This document shows, piece by piece, positions 1 to 8,900 of a stretch of 64,000 nucleotides of DNA; position 1 is the stretch's first letter, and each line of letters begins with the position of its first letter. Below the pieces are notes generated by a model. That model did not search any database, was not told where the DNA came from, and saw only the letters and a list, made by a program, of their open reading frames with translations. The DNA is from Caldilinea sp. CFX5 (GTDB lineage: Bacteria; Chloroflexota; Anaerolineae; Caldilineales; Caldilineaceae). Location: NCBI GenBank assembly GCA_021405325.1, contig QWII01000002.1, forward strand, positions 148,169-212,168, in the 5' to 3' direction. Both the position numbers and the translations under genes were made by a program.

Positions 1-569
1 TTGGATGAGGTGCAGACTAGATCCAGCCCCCACTTGTCCACCGGCAGATCATAGCCCCCCATGCCGGAGACGGCATCGACCAGAATCGGCAGGTTGCGGG
101 CATGGGCCAGCGCCGCCAGTTCTTGCACCGGGTTGCGCACCCCGGTGCCGGTCTCGTTCGCCACCACCACCAGACCGGCCACGTCGGGATGTTGCGCCAG
201 CGCCGCCTCAACCTGCTCCAGATCAGCGCCACAGCCCCAGCCATTTTCAATGTCAACGACCTCACAATCATAGGCGCGTAAAATCTCAATGGCGCGCCAG
301 GCAAAGGGGCCATTGTTGATCGCCGCCACCTTCTCGCCGCGGCTAAAGAGGCTCGCCACCCCCATCTCCACCGCGCCGGAACCGGCAGCAGTTAAGATGA
401 AAATGTCATTCTCGGTCTGAAAAATCTGTTTTAAATAACCGATGGTCTCCTCCTGAAGCGGTCGCCAGTCATCGGTAAAGTTAGAACGCACCTTCTGACC
501 CAAGGCCGTCAGCGTTTCCTCCCATACATCGACTGGGCCGGGGAGCATTAATTTGGGTTGTTGTGTCAT
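1..569 (-). CDS. Class V (PLP) aminotransferase, 3' end cut by window edge
   Basis: The minus frame from an ATG at 567-569 stays open to the left edge (189 codons visible). The start reads MTQQPKLMLPGPVDV, as in alanine-glyoxylate/serine-pyruvate aminotransferases of the class V PLP family. Other visible family elements are a TAAGSGAVE stretch (cofactor phosphate side) and the strand LVDAVSGMGG, whose Asp pairs with the pyridine nitrogen of PLP. The frame leaves the window at LVCTSS, just before the expected Lys that forms the Schiff base, so the active-site Lys cannot be checked. An AGGAT ribosome site precedes the ATG. The downstream side lies outside the window; upstream, across an inverted repeat, is a dehydratase on the same strand. 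The exact amino donor cannot be told. Confidence 0.88.
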   Translation of the reverse strand, partial: MTQQPKLMLPGPVDVWEETLTALGQKVRSNFTDDWRPLQEETIGYLKQIFQTENDIFILTAAGSGAVEMGVASLFSRGEKVAAINNGPFAWRAIEILRAYDCEVVDIENGWGCGADLEQVEAALAQHPDVAGLVVVANETGTGVRNPVQELAALAHARNLPILVDAVSGMGGYDLPVDKWGLDLVCTSS

Positions 570-607
570 AAGTTTATCCTAGATCATTGGGTAAAATGTT
601 TTTTGCT

Positions 608-681
608 GCGTGATTCGTGTTGCGTGCCATATGCGTCAAGCCAACAATGCCGGATTACAAATGACGCAGCACGAATCACGC
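608..681. repeat. Inverted repeat between two co-directional genes
   Basis: Arms at 608-625 and 664-681 are inverted copies matching at 17 of 18 positions, sharing the seed GCGTGATTCGTG, with a 38-nt spacer. The repeat abuts the stop codon (683-685) of the dehydratase gene and could slow or end transcription on the minus strand, but there is no T-tract, so a dispersed palindromic repeat is equally likely. Confidence 0.7.
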
Positions 682-682
682 A

Positions 683-1771
683 TCACGCAACACGATAGGG
701 CGCCAACGCTTCATAGTTCGGGTCAATGCCGATGCCGGGCGCGTCGGGCGGGCTGACGGTGCCGTCGGCGTTGAGCCGCAGGGTATGGTGGTAGACCTTG
801 CCCCACATGGGATCGACCGTGTCGCGATAAAATTCCAGAATCAACCCATTGCTCAGAGCAGCAACCAGGTGGATGTGGATCTCTTGCGGGCCATGCGGGG
901 CGATCTCAACATCAAAGGCTTGCGCCAGGGCGGCGATCTTCATAAATTCGGTAACGCCGCCGCAGATGATGGCATCGGCATTGAGGATGGGAACATTGCC
1001 GCGCAGAATCAGATCGCGGAAGCCGTAGCGAGTGTACTCATTCTCACCGGTGGCAATGGGGATGGTGGTCGCTTCGGTCAAGCGGCGGTGGCCTTCATAA
1101 TCATCGGGCGCAATCGGTTCTTCAAACCAGAAGGGGTCATACGCTTCCATCCGTTGAGCGAGTTGCAACGCCTCGCGCACTTTATAGGCGCAGTTGGCAT
1201 CCACCATCAACTTGACATCCGGCCCAATCGCCTCCCGTACCACCTTGACCCGTTCGGCATCTTCGCGAATCGACAGCGCGCCGACCTTCATCTTGATCGC
1301 TTTGGCGCCCATCGCCACATTTTCTTCCATCTCCTGCGCCAGTTCCTGCAAGCCTTTGCCCTCTTCATAATAGCCGCCGGCAATATAGGTGGGGACGCGA
1401 TCCTGATAGCCGCCCAACAGTTTATAAAGCGGCATCCCGGCCGCCTTGGCCCGCAGATCCCAGAGGCCGATGTCAATGGCGCTAATGGCGCGCGTCGTCA
1501 GGCCGCGGCGGCCAATCAACTTCGGCACCCACATCTGCTGCCAAAGCCGTTCGACATCCAACGGGTCTTGGCCGATCAACAGGGGGGTCAGGTGTTTAAT
1601 CGTGGCGTCGATGATTGCGCCGCCGGCACCCAGGCCAATGCCGGTAATGCCTGCATCGGTTTCGATCTTGACCAGACCAACCCCGGCATGGGTATAGGTG
1701 TGCTTGCCATTGGTGATTGGTTTGTGGCGCGGCCAGCGGTACGCTTCGGTAGTGATATTGGTAATCTTCAC
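683..1771 (-). CDS. Enolase-superfamily dehydratase/racemase, mandelate racemase subgroup
   Basis: This 362-residue protein has the full catalytic set of the mandelate racemase subgroup. KMK at 160-162 corresponds to the KxK base pair, Asp191 (VDAN), Glu217 (FEEP) and Glu243 (GEN) are the three Mg ligands, and Asp266 plus His293 (APHG) form the His-Asp dyad. Every position is offset by four from mandelate racemase numbering (K164/K166, D195, E221, E247, D270, H297). Members abstract a proton alpha to a carboxylate, and most environmental ones are sugar-acid dehydratases, so a role in sugar-acid catabolism is the best guess; the substrate cannot be read. The start is GTG at 1769-1771 with GAGGAG about 8 nt upstream. 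It lies upstream of the aminotransferase on the same strand. Confidence 0.9.
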   Translation of the reverse strand: MKITNITTEAYRWPRHKPITNGKHTYTHAGVGLVKIETDAGITGIGLGAGGAIIDATIKHLTPLLIGQDPLDVERLWQQMWVPKLIGRRGLTTRAISAIDIGLWDLRAKAAGMPLYKLLGGYQDRVPTYIAGGYYEEGKGLQELAQEMEENVAMGAKAIKMKVGALSIREDAERVKVVREAIGPDVKLMVDANCAYKVREALQLAQRMEAYDPFWFEEPIAPDDYEGHRRLTEATTIPIATGENEYTRYGFRDLILRGNVPILNADAIICGGVTEFMKIAALAQAFDVEIAPHGPQEIHIHLVAALSNGLILEFYRDTVDPMWGKVYHHTLRLNADGTVSPPDAPGIGIDPNYEALAPYRVA

Positions 1772-1946
1772 TGGGAGGCTCCTCTATGAATGACAGGGCG
1801 ACAGGTTGACAAGGGGCGCGTTCGTCACGCTCTGCACCAATGCATGGTACGATGCGTCACTGGAATTGTGTTGGGAGATATTAGTAAGTATAGCGCATCG
1901 ACGGTCAAATGCGCAATGAAGGGTCAGGGGTTAGAGTCGCTAGTAA

Positions 1947-2003
1947 GCTCCTAGCCGGTCCGTGACCGGCGCCGGCGTTGCCGGTCACGGACCGGCTAGG
2001 AGC
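1947..2003. repeat. Perfect 24-bp palindromic repeat
   Basis: Arms 1947-1970 and 1980-2003 are perfect inverted copies with a 9-nt centre. The arm begins GCTCCTAGCCGG and contains GGTCCGTGACC. It lies just past the stop of the FtsB-like gene and could work as a terminator on the minus strand, although no T-run follows. The arm end AGCTCCTAG also occurs at the termini of the MITE at 9607-9772, and the GTCCGTGAC core recurs at 19.9-20.1 kb and 63.9 kb, so this belongs to a dispersed family. The rest of 1790-2021 shows nothing else. Confidence 0.85.
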
Positions 2004-2021
2004 GGGGTTAGGAGTGACGAT

Positions 2022-2396
2022 TCAGAAGCCGAGCCGTTTCAGCCATCTCTGCCAGAGCGGCGTCGCGTCGGTGGTGGTCGGTGCTAGCGTATCCGCGGTG
2101 GTGGCCGTGACGCTTTTCCCCTCCACGACAATCAACAACTCATCGCCCGGTTGCACCATACCGAGGTCGTTGCGTGCTGCTTCTTCAATATAGGCATCAC
2201 TACGCACATAAGCGAGTTCTTGTTGTAACAGTTGTTGCCGTTGTCGGGCTTCGACAAGGCGGGCATTCTGGGCAACCAGCGCCGCCTCTAGTTGCGCCTT
2301 AGTCGCCAGCCGTTCGCCATAGGTGACAACAAAGAGCAACGTGAAGAAGAGAACAATGGCCCACAGCAGGCGTGGGTTGCGTTTTGGTGTGGTCAT
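2022..2396 (-). CDS. FtsB/DivIC-like septum formation initiator
   Basis: A small 124-residue bitopic protein: a short basic N-terminus (TTPKRNPR), one transmembrane helix (LLWAIVLFFTLLFVVTYG), then a coiled coil rich in Q/E/L/A (KAQLEAALVAQNARLVEARQ) and the conserved extracytoplasmic piece around DAYIEEAARNDLGMVQPGD, typical of FtsB/DivIC. These proteins join FtsL/FtsQ-type partners to form the division trimer at the septum. The ATG at 2394-2396 places the helix at the N-terminus; the frame is open further upstream to 2480, but that extension is not family-like. No strong ribosome site is seen. It lies downstream of tRNA-Leu and its terminator on the same strand. Confidence 0.82.
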   Translation of the reverse strand: MTTPKRNPRLLWAIVLFFTLLFVVTYGERLATKAQLEAALVAQNARLVEARQRQQLLQQELAYVRSDAYIEEAARNDLGMVQPGDELLIVVEGKSVTATTADTLAPTTTDATPLWQRWLKRLGF

Positions 2397-2490
2397 AAGC
2401 AAATGACTCAACGTTCGGTTAACCGGAATGGACGGGAGCGAATTGTGTAGCCTGCGGCGCCCGGCTACCTTGGGCGCCAAGCGCCGATAA

Positions 2491-2523
2491 ACAAAAAGGA
2501 GACCTCGCTGGCGAAGTCTCCTT
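2491..2523 (-). terminator. Rho-independent terminator after tRNA-Leu
   Basis: On the minus strand, AAGGAGAC (2516-2523 complement) pairs perfectly with GTCTCCTT (2496-2503 complement) around a 12-nt loop, and is followed by a T-rich run (TTTTTGT). It begins 8 nt past the tRNA 3' end, the expected place for the tRNA-Leu terminator. Confidence 0.85.
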
Positions 2524-2530
2524 AGTCAGG

Positions 2531-2614
<84 letters not shown>

Positions 2615-2640
2615 GTACAATCCCATGAACCTGGAGTGAT

Positions 2641-2669
2641 AGAATAACATAGTGTTTGCTCCCTGTCAA
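2641..2669 (-). promoter_or_regulatory. Sigma70-type promoter of tRNA-Leu
   Basis: Read on the minus strand, TTGACA (2664-2669) and TATTCT (2641-2646) are separated by exactly 17 nt. The -10 box lies 26 nt before the first tRNA base, a normal distance for a short 5' leader. Nothing else is seen in 2615-2784. Confidence 0.75.
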
Positions 2670-2784
2670 ACTTGCTTGCGCATCAAAATGATTATTGTCT
2701 GTACCTACCACGTCTACTCGTACACAGCCAGCCCAAGCCAACCGCCAGCAACCGTCGAATCCCGGAGTACGACTTCGTTTGGTT

Positions 2785-4611
2785 TTATGGATCCAACGGC
2801 GACCGTGGCCGAAGCGTTCCCCGCTGTCTACTTTGTTCATTAGGGAAAAGTAACGATTTTGCCATTGCGACGCGCCGGCGCCAGTAGAGGCCGACGGCCA
2901 GTAGCCCTACGCCACCGAGGGCCATGACCATGAGCCAGAAAGGTTTGGTCCAGCGCTGCCAGGGTGACAAAGGGGGCAGATCCAGATTGGCGCCGGGGCG
3001 GATGATGGCAGCAGCAGGCTTCCACGAGCCGTCCCGCCGTTGTAGCCCCATGTTGGCCTGGGTGGCGCGTTGCCAGGGGGTGTTAAACTCGGCCAGCGGC
3101 ACATGGTCAAAGTCGTGGAGCGTCCAGACCATATAACCGGCGGTGGGGTATTGGCGATGTTGGCGCAACAGGTCGGCATAATAGTGGGCCTGTTCCAACT
3201 CGGTGTGACCGTGGGGCCAGAAGGAGTTCCAAGTGGACATCACAAATTCTTGCAGCACCACTGGTTTGCCGTCCGCCGCCGCCAGTAGCTTTTCCAGACG
3301 TGGGCTGTAGTCGGCCAGTTCCTCAAAGTAGTGAAACGAGACAAAATCAACCAAGTCCGTCAATCCGGCTGCCGCTTCCGGACGCGACCAGCCGATGGTG
3401 ATGAGATGATGGGGATCGTAGCGACGCACCGTGCGCGCGACATAGCGCAGCCAGCCATCAACCAGCGGCTGGGTGTTGAAGCCGTAGTCCCGATCCGGCT
3501 CATTCTTAATATCCCAAGCCAGAATGGCCGGGTGGTCGGCGACATGGGGAATCAGCCCGGCCAGATGGCGCCCATCCGCCGCCCAGGTGCTGACATGGTG
3601 GTCGGTGTGATGGTCAAAGAGGGTGACGATCACCTTGAGGTGACGGGCGTGCGCCTGGTCGAGAAAATGGCGCAGCTTGGTAATTTCGGTCAATTGCACT
3701 TTGTCGGCGCCAAAATCTTTGTAGGAGATAAAGATGCGCACCGTGTTCAACCCCAGTTGGCGAATCAGATCCAGGTCAGCAATCGTCTGCCCGGTTTGAT
3801 ATGCGGGCCAAAACTCAGTCCAGGGCGAAGCTTGGGGGTAATAGTTGATGCCGGCAATGACGAACGGTTGCCCGGCCAGCCATAGTTGATTGCCCTGCAC
3901 CCGGACAAAATCAGGGGGGGGCGACAGCGCTTGATTGGTAGCCGTATCGACCGTCGCGGTCGGCGCCACGGTTGCGCTCAGCGGCGGGCCATTGCCGCGG
4001 CGCACCAGATCGCGAATATGCCACTCGCCATCAACCAGCCGCATCACCACATCATAAACATTCGTACTCTCCTGTACCGCCACCAGCGACTGGTCGGCAT
4101 TCACCACTTGCTGCACAAGATGGGCGTTATGATCGCGAAAAGCCACCACGGAGCCGTCATCTGAGTAAAAGGTCAGTGCCAACGTGTGCTGTAAATTGCT
4201 CTGGTGTATTTGCCAACCGGCGGCCACGGTTGAGGTCACGGCCAGGCTGACGGCGTCAAGCGCAGGCGAGATAAAGTAGCTTTTCAGGTTATAGGGCTGT
4301 TGCAATTCATACGCGATGCCCCACTGCGCCCAACCGTAGAGATAAGCGCCGGCAATCCGTTCGCGCGTATATGGCTCCAACGGCCGCCCGGCTGCCGCCG
4401 CCGGTTGATCCGGCAACCAGGTGACCCGTTCCTGAAGATCAAGCGGCACAGCAGGAATGGTCTGAAAAATCGCGGACGGATCGGCGCCGCTGGTAAAGTA
4501 AAGCAGCAACCGCCCAATGCCGGCGACGGCGCCCAATGCCCCCAACAGCGCCATCGTCAGGAGGACAAGCGCAATGACCACCTTCAGGCGCGCCTTGATC
4601 AGCATTACCAT
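2785..4611 (-). CDS. Membrane-anchored GH5-like glycoside hydrolase
   Basis: The 608-residue protein starts with an uncleaved transmembrane segment (residues 10-37), then about 200 residues of unassigned extracytoplasmic domain. A Thr/Ala/Pro linker follows at 212-226, then a GH5/GH-A type TIM barrel (roughly 234-530) and a second transmembrane helix near 557-577 with a basic tail. In the barrel, DIKNEP supplies the acid/base Glu371 and VLQEF the nucleophile Glu455, with His427 (FHYF) between them, the usual clan GH-A order. It probably trims or hydrolyses beta-linked polysaccharide at the cell surface. It is coupled to the lipoprotein gene upstream: the stop TAA shares bases with an ATG (TAATG), so translation may start at 4611 or 4605. 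Confidence 0.82.
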   Translation of the reverse strand: MVMLIKARLKVVIALVLLTMALLGALGAVAGIGRLLLYFTSGADPSAIFQTIPAVPLDLQERVTWLPDQPAAAAGRPLEPYTRERIAGAYLYGWAQWGIAYELQQPYNLKSYFISPALDAVSLAVTSTVAAGWQIHQSNLQHTLALTFYSDDGSVVAFRDHNAHLVQQVVNADQSLVAVQESTNVYDVVMRLVDGEWHIRDLVRRGNGPPLSATVAPTATVDTATNQALSPPPDFVRVQGNQLWLAGQPFVIAGINYYPQASPWTEFWPAYQTGQTIADLDLIRQLGLNTVRIFISYKDFGADKVQLTEITKLRHFLDQAHARHLKVIVTLFDHHTDHHVSTWAADGRHLAGLIPHVADHPAILAWDIKNEPDRDYGFNTQPLVDGWLRYVARTVRRYDPHHLITIGWSRPEAAAGLTDLVDFVSFHYFEELADYSPRLEKLLAAADGKPVVLQEFVMSTWNSFWPHGHTELEQAHYYADLLRQHRQYPTAGYMVWTLHDFDHVPLAEFNTPWQRATQANMGLQRRDGSWKPAAAIIRPGANLDLPPLSPWQRWTKPFWLMVMALGGVGLLAVGLYWRRRVAMAKSLLFPNEQSRQRGTLRPRSPLDP

Positions 4612-5975
4612 GCGGCCACTGCTACGGGAAACGTGACGGCGCCACGTCCACTGCCGGCCAGGACAGCAACATGATAGTCGCCATCAACCAACGATAGGCG
4701 ACGCAAGAGAATTTGTGCATACCCATAATCGCTATACGCAACAATTTCTGTGTGCTGCCCATCCGGATGGCGAATGGTGAAGGTCACGGCGGCGCCATCG
4801 GGAATGAACTGCCCCAATTCACCCAGGAGCGGGCCGGCGATCACCTGGATGCCTTCAGCGCTCTTTTTTGTCACCACCGGAATCGCTTGCACCGCCGGGC
4901 CGGGGGTGAAGCTAAGGGTCAGCGGCTCACTGACAACGCCGGCGATCCAGCCTTGCACGGTCATCTGTCCCGGCACGGACGGCGCTTGCAGCGTCGTGTA
5001 GATACGACCGTCAATGGTCGTGGCCGGCAGCGAACGGCGCTCCTCATCCCCCATGGTTGCCAGGAGGGTCACATGGGCGCCATCCAGCAAAACATTGCCA
5101 AAGCGGTCGGCAAGCTGTGTGCTGCTGATCCGCACCAGTTGCCGACCGTCGGCGGGCAATGTGGTTTGGTCGGCAAGCAACTGGAAAGGCATAGGTCGGT
5201 CCGGCGTCGCCAGCACAACGCGTTCCGGGCTGTGGCCAAAGTCGGCAGTGACGGCAATGCGCATGGGACCGGCGCGGTTGCGACTGTAGATCCGCGTCCA
5301 GGCCAGCAGATTTTGTGTGGTTGCGGTCAGGGTCTCCACCCCGGTGGCCGGCGCTTCGGTCGGGCCGGTTGGGTGCTGCACCCGAACGGTGACCAGCGTG
5401 TTTTCCGCCACCGGGTTGTTCAACGCATCCCGCGGGGTGGCCACGGCCATCGCCCAGGCGGCGCCGCCGGTGACAATGGTGCGCGGCCCCACCAGCGGCA
5501 GAATGGGATCAACCGCCGGGCCGGGGACAATGTGAATTTCCGCCTCACTGATAATAGCGCCGACCGTGGCCCGCAGCCGAACGGCCCCGGCAAACTGGGT
5601 ATGCACCAACATCACGGGAAAGCGCGCCACGCCGTCCACCGCTTGCTGCACTTGGGGGAGAAAGCCAAAGGTGCCCTGCACCGTTAGGAAAACCGGGCCA
5701 GTTGCCGTGGCAGGGGTGACATGCACCAACACGGTCAAGGGCGCGCCCGCCGGCAAGCGCGGCGGCGCCGCAATGCGCAATGCGCTTACCGGCATAACGG
5801 CAACCGGCGTTGGCGTTGGCCCCGGTAAAGCGCAAGCCGTCAAAAGCAGCAGCGCCAGCAGCCAGCTTTTCAGGGGCGCGGACAGACGCGGATTCAGGCA
5901 ACGCGAATTCTTGTCGGCCAGAAGCCCAATCCGTGTTGCCTGAATCCGCGTCCGTACCCCCGCTTCCCGCTTCAA
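4605..5975 (-). CDS. Lipoprotein with Big-1-like Ig domains
   Basis: A 456-residue protein. A hydrophobic stretch ends in the lipobox LLTAC with Cys48, followed by a Pro/Thr linker and beta-rich Ig-like modules of the invasin/Big-1 type (for example LPADGRQLVRISSTQLADRF, with the typical D-x-x-G-N pattern). It is predicted to be a surface-exposed lipoprotein with structural or adhesive function. The frame's start is TTG at 5973-5975, overlapping the TGA of the upstream gene (TTGA) with GGGGAG as ribosome site. About residues 8-31, however, are encoded by a palindromic repeat (5885-5952), so the ancestral start was probably nearer the signal peptide. It forms a coupled trio with its neighbours. 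Confidence 0.75.
   Translation of the reverse strand: MKREAGVRTRIQATRIGLLADKNSRCLNPRLSAPLKSWLLALLLLTACALPGPTPTPVAVMPVSALRIAAPPRLPAGAPLTVLVHVTPATATGPVFLTVQGTFGFLPQVQQAVDGVARFPVMLVHTQFAGAVRLRATVGAIISEAEIHIVPGPAVDPILPLVGPRTIVTGGAAWAMAVATPRDALNNPVAENTLVTVRVQHPTGPTEAPATGVETLTATTQNLLAWTRIYSRNRAGPMRIAVTADFGHSPERVVLATPDRPMPFQLLADQTTLPADGRQLVRISSTQLADRFGNVLLDGAHVTLLATMGDEERRSLPATTIDGRIYTTLQAPSVPGQMTVQGWIAGVVSEPLTLSFTPGPAVQAIPVVTKKSAEGIQVIAGPLLGELGQFIPDGAAVTFTIRHPDGQHTEIVAYSDYGYAQILLRRLSLVDGDYHVAVLAGSGRGAVTFPVAVAAW
5885..5952. repeat. Palindromic repeat inside the 5' coding end of the lipoprotein gene
   Basis: Arms 5885-5902 and 5935-5952 are perfect 18-bp inverted copies (seed GCGGATTCAG) with a 32-nt spacer. 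The same seed forms the arms of the palindrome at 50039-50098. Here the element is read in frame as residues about 8-31, ahead of the lipoprotein signal peptide. Confidence 0.85.
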
Positions 5976-8900
5976 TCGCTGCTCCCCGTGAAATAGTTGA
6001 CACTCACCCGCAGATAGGCATAGCCGGTGTCGGTGGGCAGGGCGACCCAGTCGGCGCGTGGTCCCGTTAGCTTGGCGCTGGTGGCCGGTGAATTGGGATA
6101 GCGGTTGCCTGGGATCGGCAGCGGGGTAAGCGCGGCGCGGGGGGTCAGGTTGACGGCAAAATCCAGCGTGCGTTGGGGGCGCAAGGCGTCGGGGAGAAAG
6201 AAGTGATCAACCCACACCACCTGCCCATTGGCGTCATAGAAAGTCACCAGAAGATGGGGAATCACCGCCTCTTTGACCCCGGCGTTGATCAAGTTGCCCT
6301 GTAACACCACTGTTTCCTTCCCGTCGCGGCGCTGCTTTGTCACGCGTAGTTGTTGCACCCCCAGATCGCGATCAAGATCATGTTGCGTCACCACGGCTTT
6401 GGCATAGAGATCAAAGTGGCCTAGCGTTGTCCCCACGGGTAACACGTAACGCGTGGTCGCCTCCGGTGTAAATGACAAGGGCTGACCGATGTCAGCAAGG
6501 GCAAGACCGGCTACCCCTTCAAAATCAATACGGAAGGGGGTGATTTCCTGGGGGAAGAGCTTGTGCATCATCCTGGCGCCGGCATTGTACCAGGTCAGCA
6601 ACTTGGCGCTATCATCATAAATCAAGCCGGTGACGGTGACATCGGCCGGATTGACATCATCATTTATCAACTCACCGACAATCGTGTAGCCGCCCTGTGC
6701 GCGCTGCACCAACTGGGCGGCAAGCACCTGCAATTGGGGACGATCCAGGACATCCGCCGCATCGGTGACGCGGGTAGTGACGCGCCGGCGCCCCATGACG
6801 AGCCAATCAATGGCCGGCCGGCGCAAAAATTGGTCGGGCGGTGTGCGAATATCCACGGCCGCCGGCTCTAGCCGCCAGCCGGCCGCTTGGTGGTTGGTCA
6901 GCACCACTATTTGCGTAGCGGTGTAGTAGGAAAGCGCCGTAATGTAGCGGGCATCCACCTGTACTTGCATCTGCTCGGCATCGGCTTGCAGGACGGTTGT
7001 CTGTAAGTCCTCCAGCTTACTATACGAAGCAATCAGCCCGCCTTGCACCGATAAATTGATCAAGTATTGGTCAAACGGCGGTCGCGTCGTCGGATTCAAG
7101 TGTTCGTAGGCCGCCTCAAAGCGCCGAAAATCCAGGTCGTCGTAATACGCCGTGATCAAGGTGAGCGGGTCGCGAAAATAGAGTCGGATGCGCAACCCGA
7201 TCAGCACTAACAGCAGCACAACAATTGCGGCCAGCAGCGCCGTCCGCACCTGGCGCGCCGACGGGGAGGCCGGCTGCGACCAACGGCGAAACCGGCGCAT
7301 GCAGAGATGGATGAAAAGCTGCCAGCGGGGCGGGCGACCGTGCTCAGTGGGTGACAATACAGCCGCTGTCAACAGCCGCCGATCCAGCGCCGTCCAAAAG
7401 GCGTGGAAAGGCCGCGCCAATCGTGCGTAGAGCCGTTCCATATGGGGGCGCATCCCCACCATTTCGCCGGCAAGCAAGAAAGGGAGCCGCCAATAACCGG
7501 CGCTGACCGTCAGGAGCGACAGCAGGAGCGTACCCGGCGGCAAGAGACCAAACATCAAGCGCTGGTAGAGTGGAATCTCTTTGCGTGGCAGCTCTTCCGG
7601 CAGGATCGGAATGTCTTCCCGCTCCCAGACGGCAATCCCATTTTCCAACAATTGAATTTGGTGCCAACCATAGAAAAAGAGGAGCGGATCATAAAACTTG
7701 TCGTTCGAGAAGATGTACTTCAAGTTATATTTATCCGGCACATTGAGAAACTGTTGCAATGATCCCAGGCCCGGCACTCCGCTGAATTTGGCCCCTTCCA
7801 ACCGCTCGACCGGCGTCGTCGTCATTTCGGGCAGGCGGCGCGCCGAGTGGTAGTTGCCATCCACTTGCGCGGCTGTGGTCTGCGCCGAGAGCCAGGCCAT
7901 CTGATCGCCAAAACCGAGGGTCATGTAACGCCAGCGCCAATGGTCATCCTTTTGCAGAAAGTTGACAATGGGCTGCATATCAATGGCAGGGGGCTGAAAG
8001 CGGCGAAACTGTGTCAAGTTAACGACAAAGATCGAACAGAGCAGCACCCCCAGCACGATGAAGAGGACCAGCGTCCGTTGCACCAGCCAGCCAAATTGGC
8101 CTTGCAACCAGCGCGCCAAGTTGCCATGCAAGAGGCTGGCCAGATACTCACCCGCCAAGGGCAACATCAGGATCGAAGCCCACAACGTGAACCGATCCAG
8201 CGTCAAAATATCATAGGCGCCGCCGAGCAGCAACCTGGGCAAAGGAGTAGTGCCGCCGGTGCCGAGAAAGGCGAGGAGGGCGATGGAACTGGTGAGCGGC
8301 CACGCTTTGCTCAAAAACCCTTTGTAAAAGATGTAAGGGATAGCAAAGAGCAACATGCCGTAGGGAATCAGCCAAAAGATCAGGCCGGCGTTGAGGTTGA
8401 CCAGAAAGTTGTCACGGCTGGCGTGGGGGATCGGCACCTGTGCAATGGGATCGCTGCGACTCCAGACCCAGTAGGGAAAGACGACCAGCACCAGCAGAAC
8501 GATGGTGCCGCTACCAAAGAGGCCACAACGGATGAGCGGCCCCAGCACCCGGCGCAATCGTCGCATGACCAACGCCCGCCAGTTGGCGCGAGTGACAAAG
8601 CGGGGGTACGCGCCGGTTTCATCCGGGCGCGCCGTCCGCCAACATTCAGCCAACGCTAAGAGCAGAACCGGCGCCGTAATAAAGACCGAGCCAAAGAGGG
8701 TGGTGACATGATGGGCGCCGGTGGTGGCGGCGATCAAGGCCCAACCTTTGGCAAGATCGGCCGCTTTGCCACGGCTGATCCAGGCATAGGTAAAGGGCAA
8801 TGCATTCAACAAAAGCGCTAACGAATAGGTCGTTGGCAATTGACCGAAGACATGGACAGTCTCGGCCATCGCCGATGAGAAGACGAGCCACAGCGCCGCC

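Noticed and set aside
785..1789. 334-codon plus-strand frame opposite the dehydratase gene
   Set aside because: It is antisense to a protein with a complete catalytic set; its composition (H, Q, R, I-rich without motifs) is that of a shadow frame.
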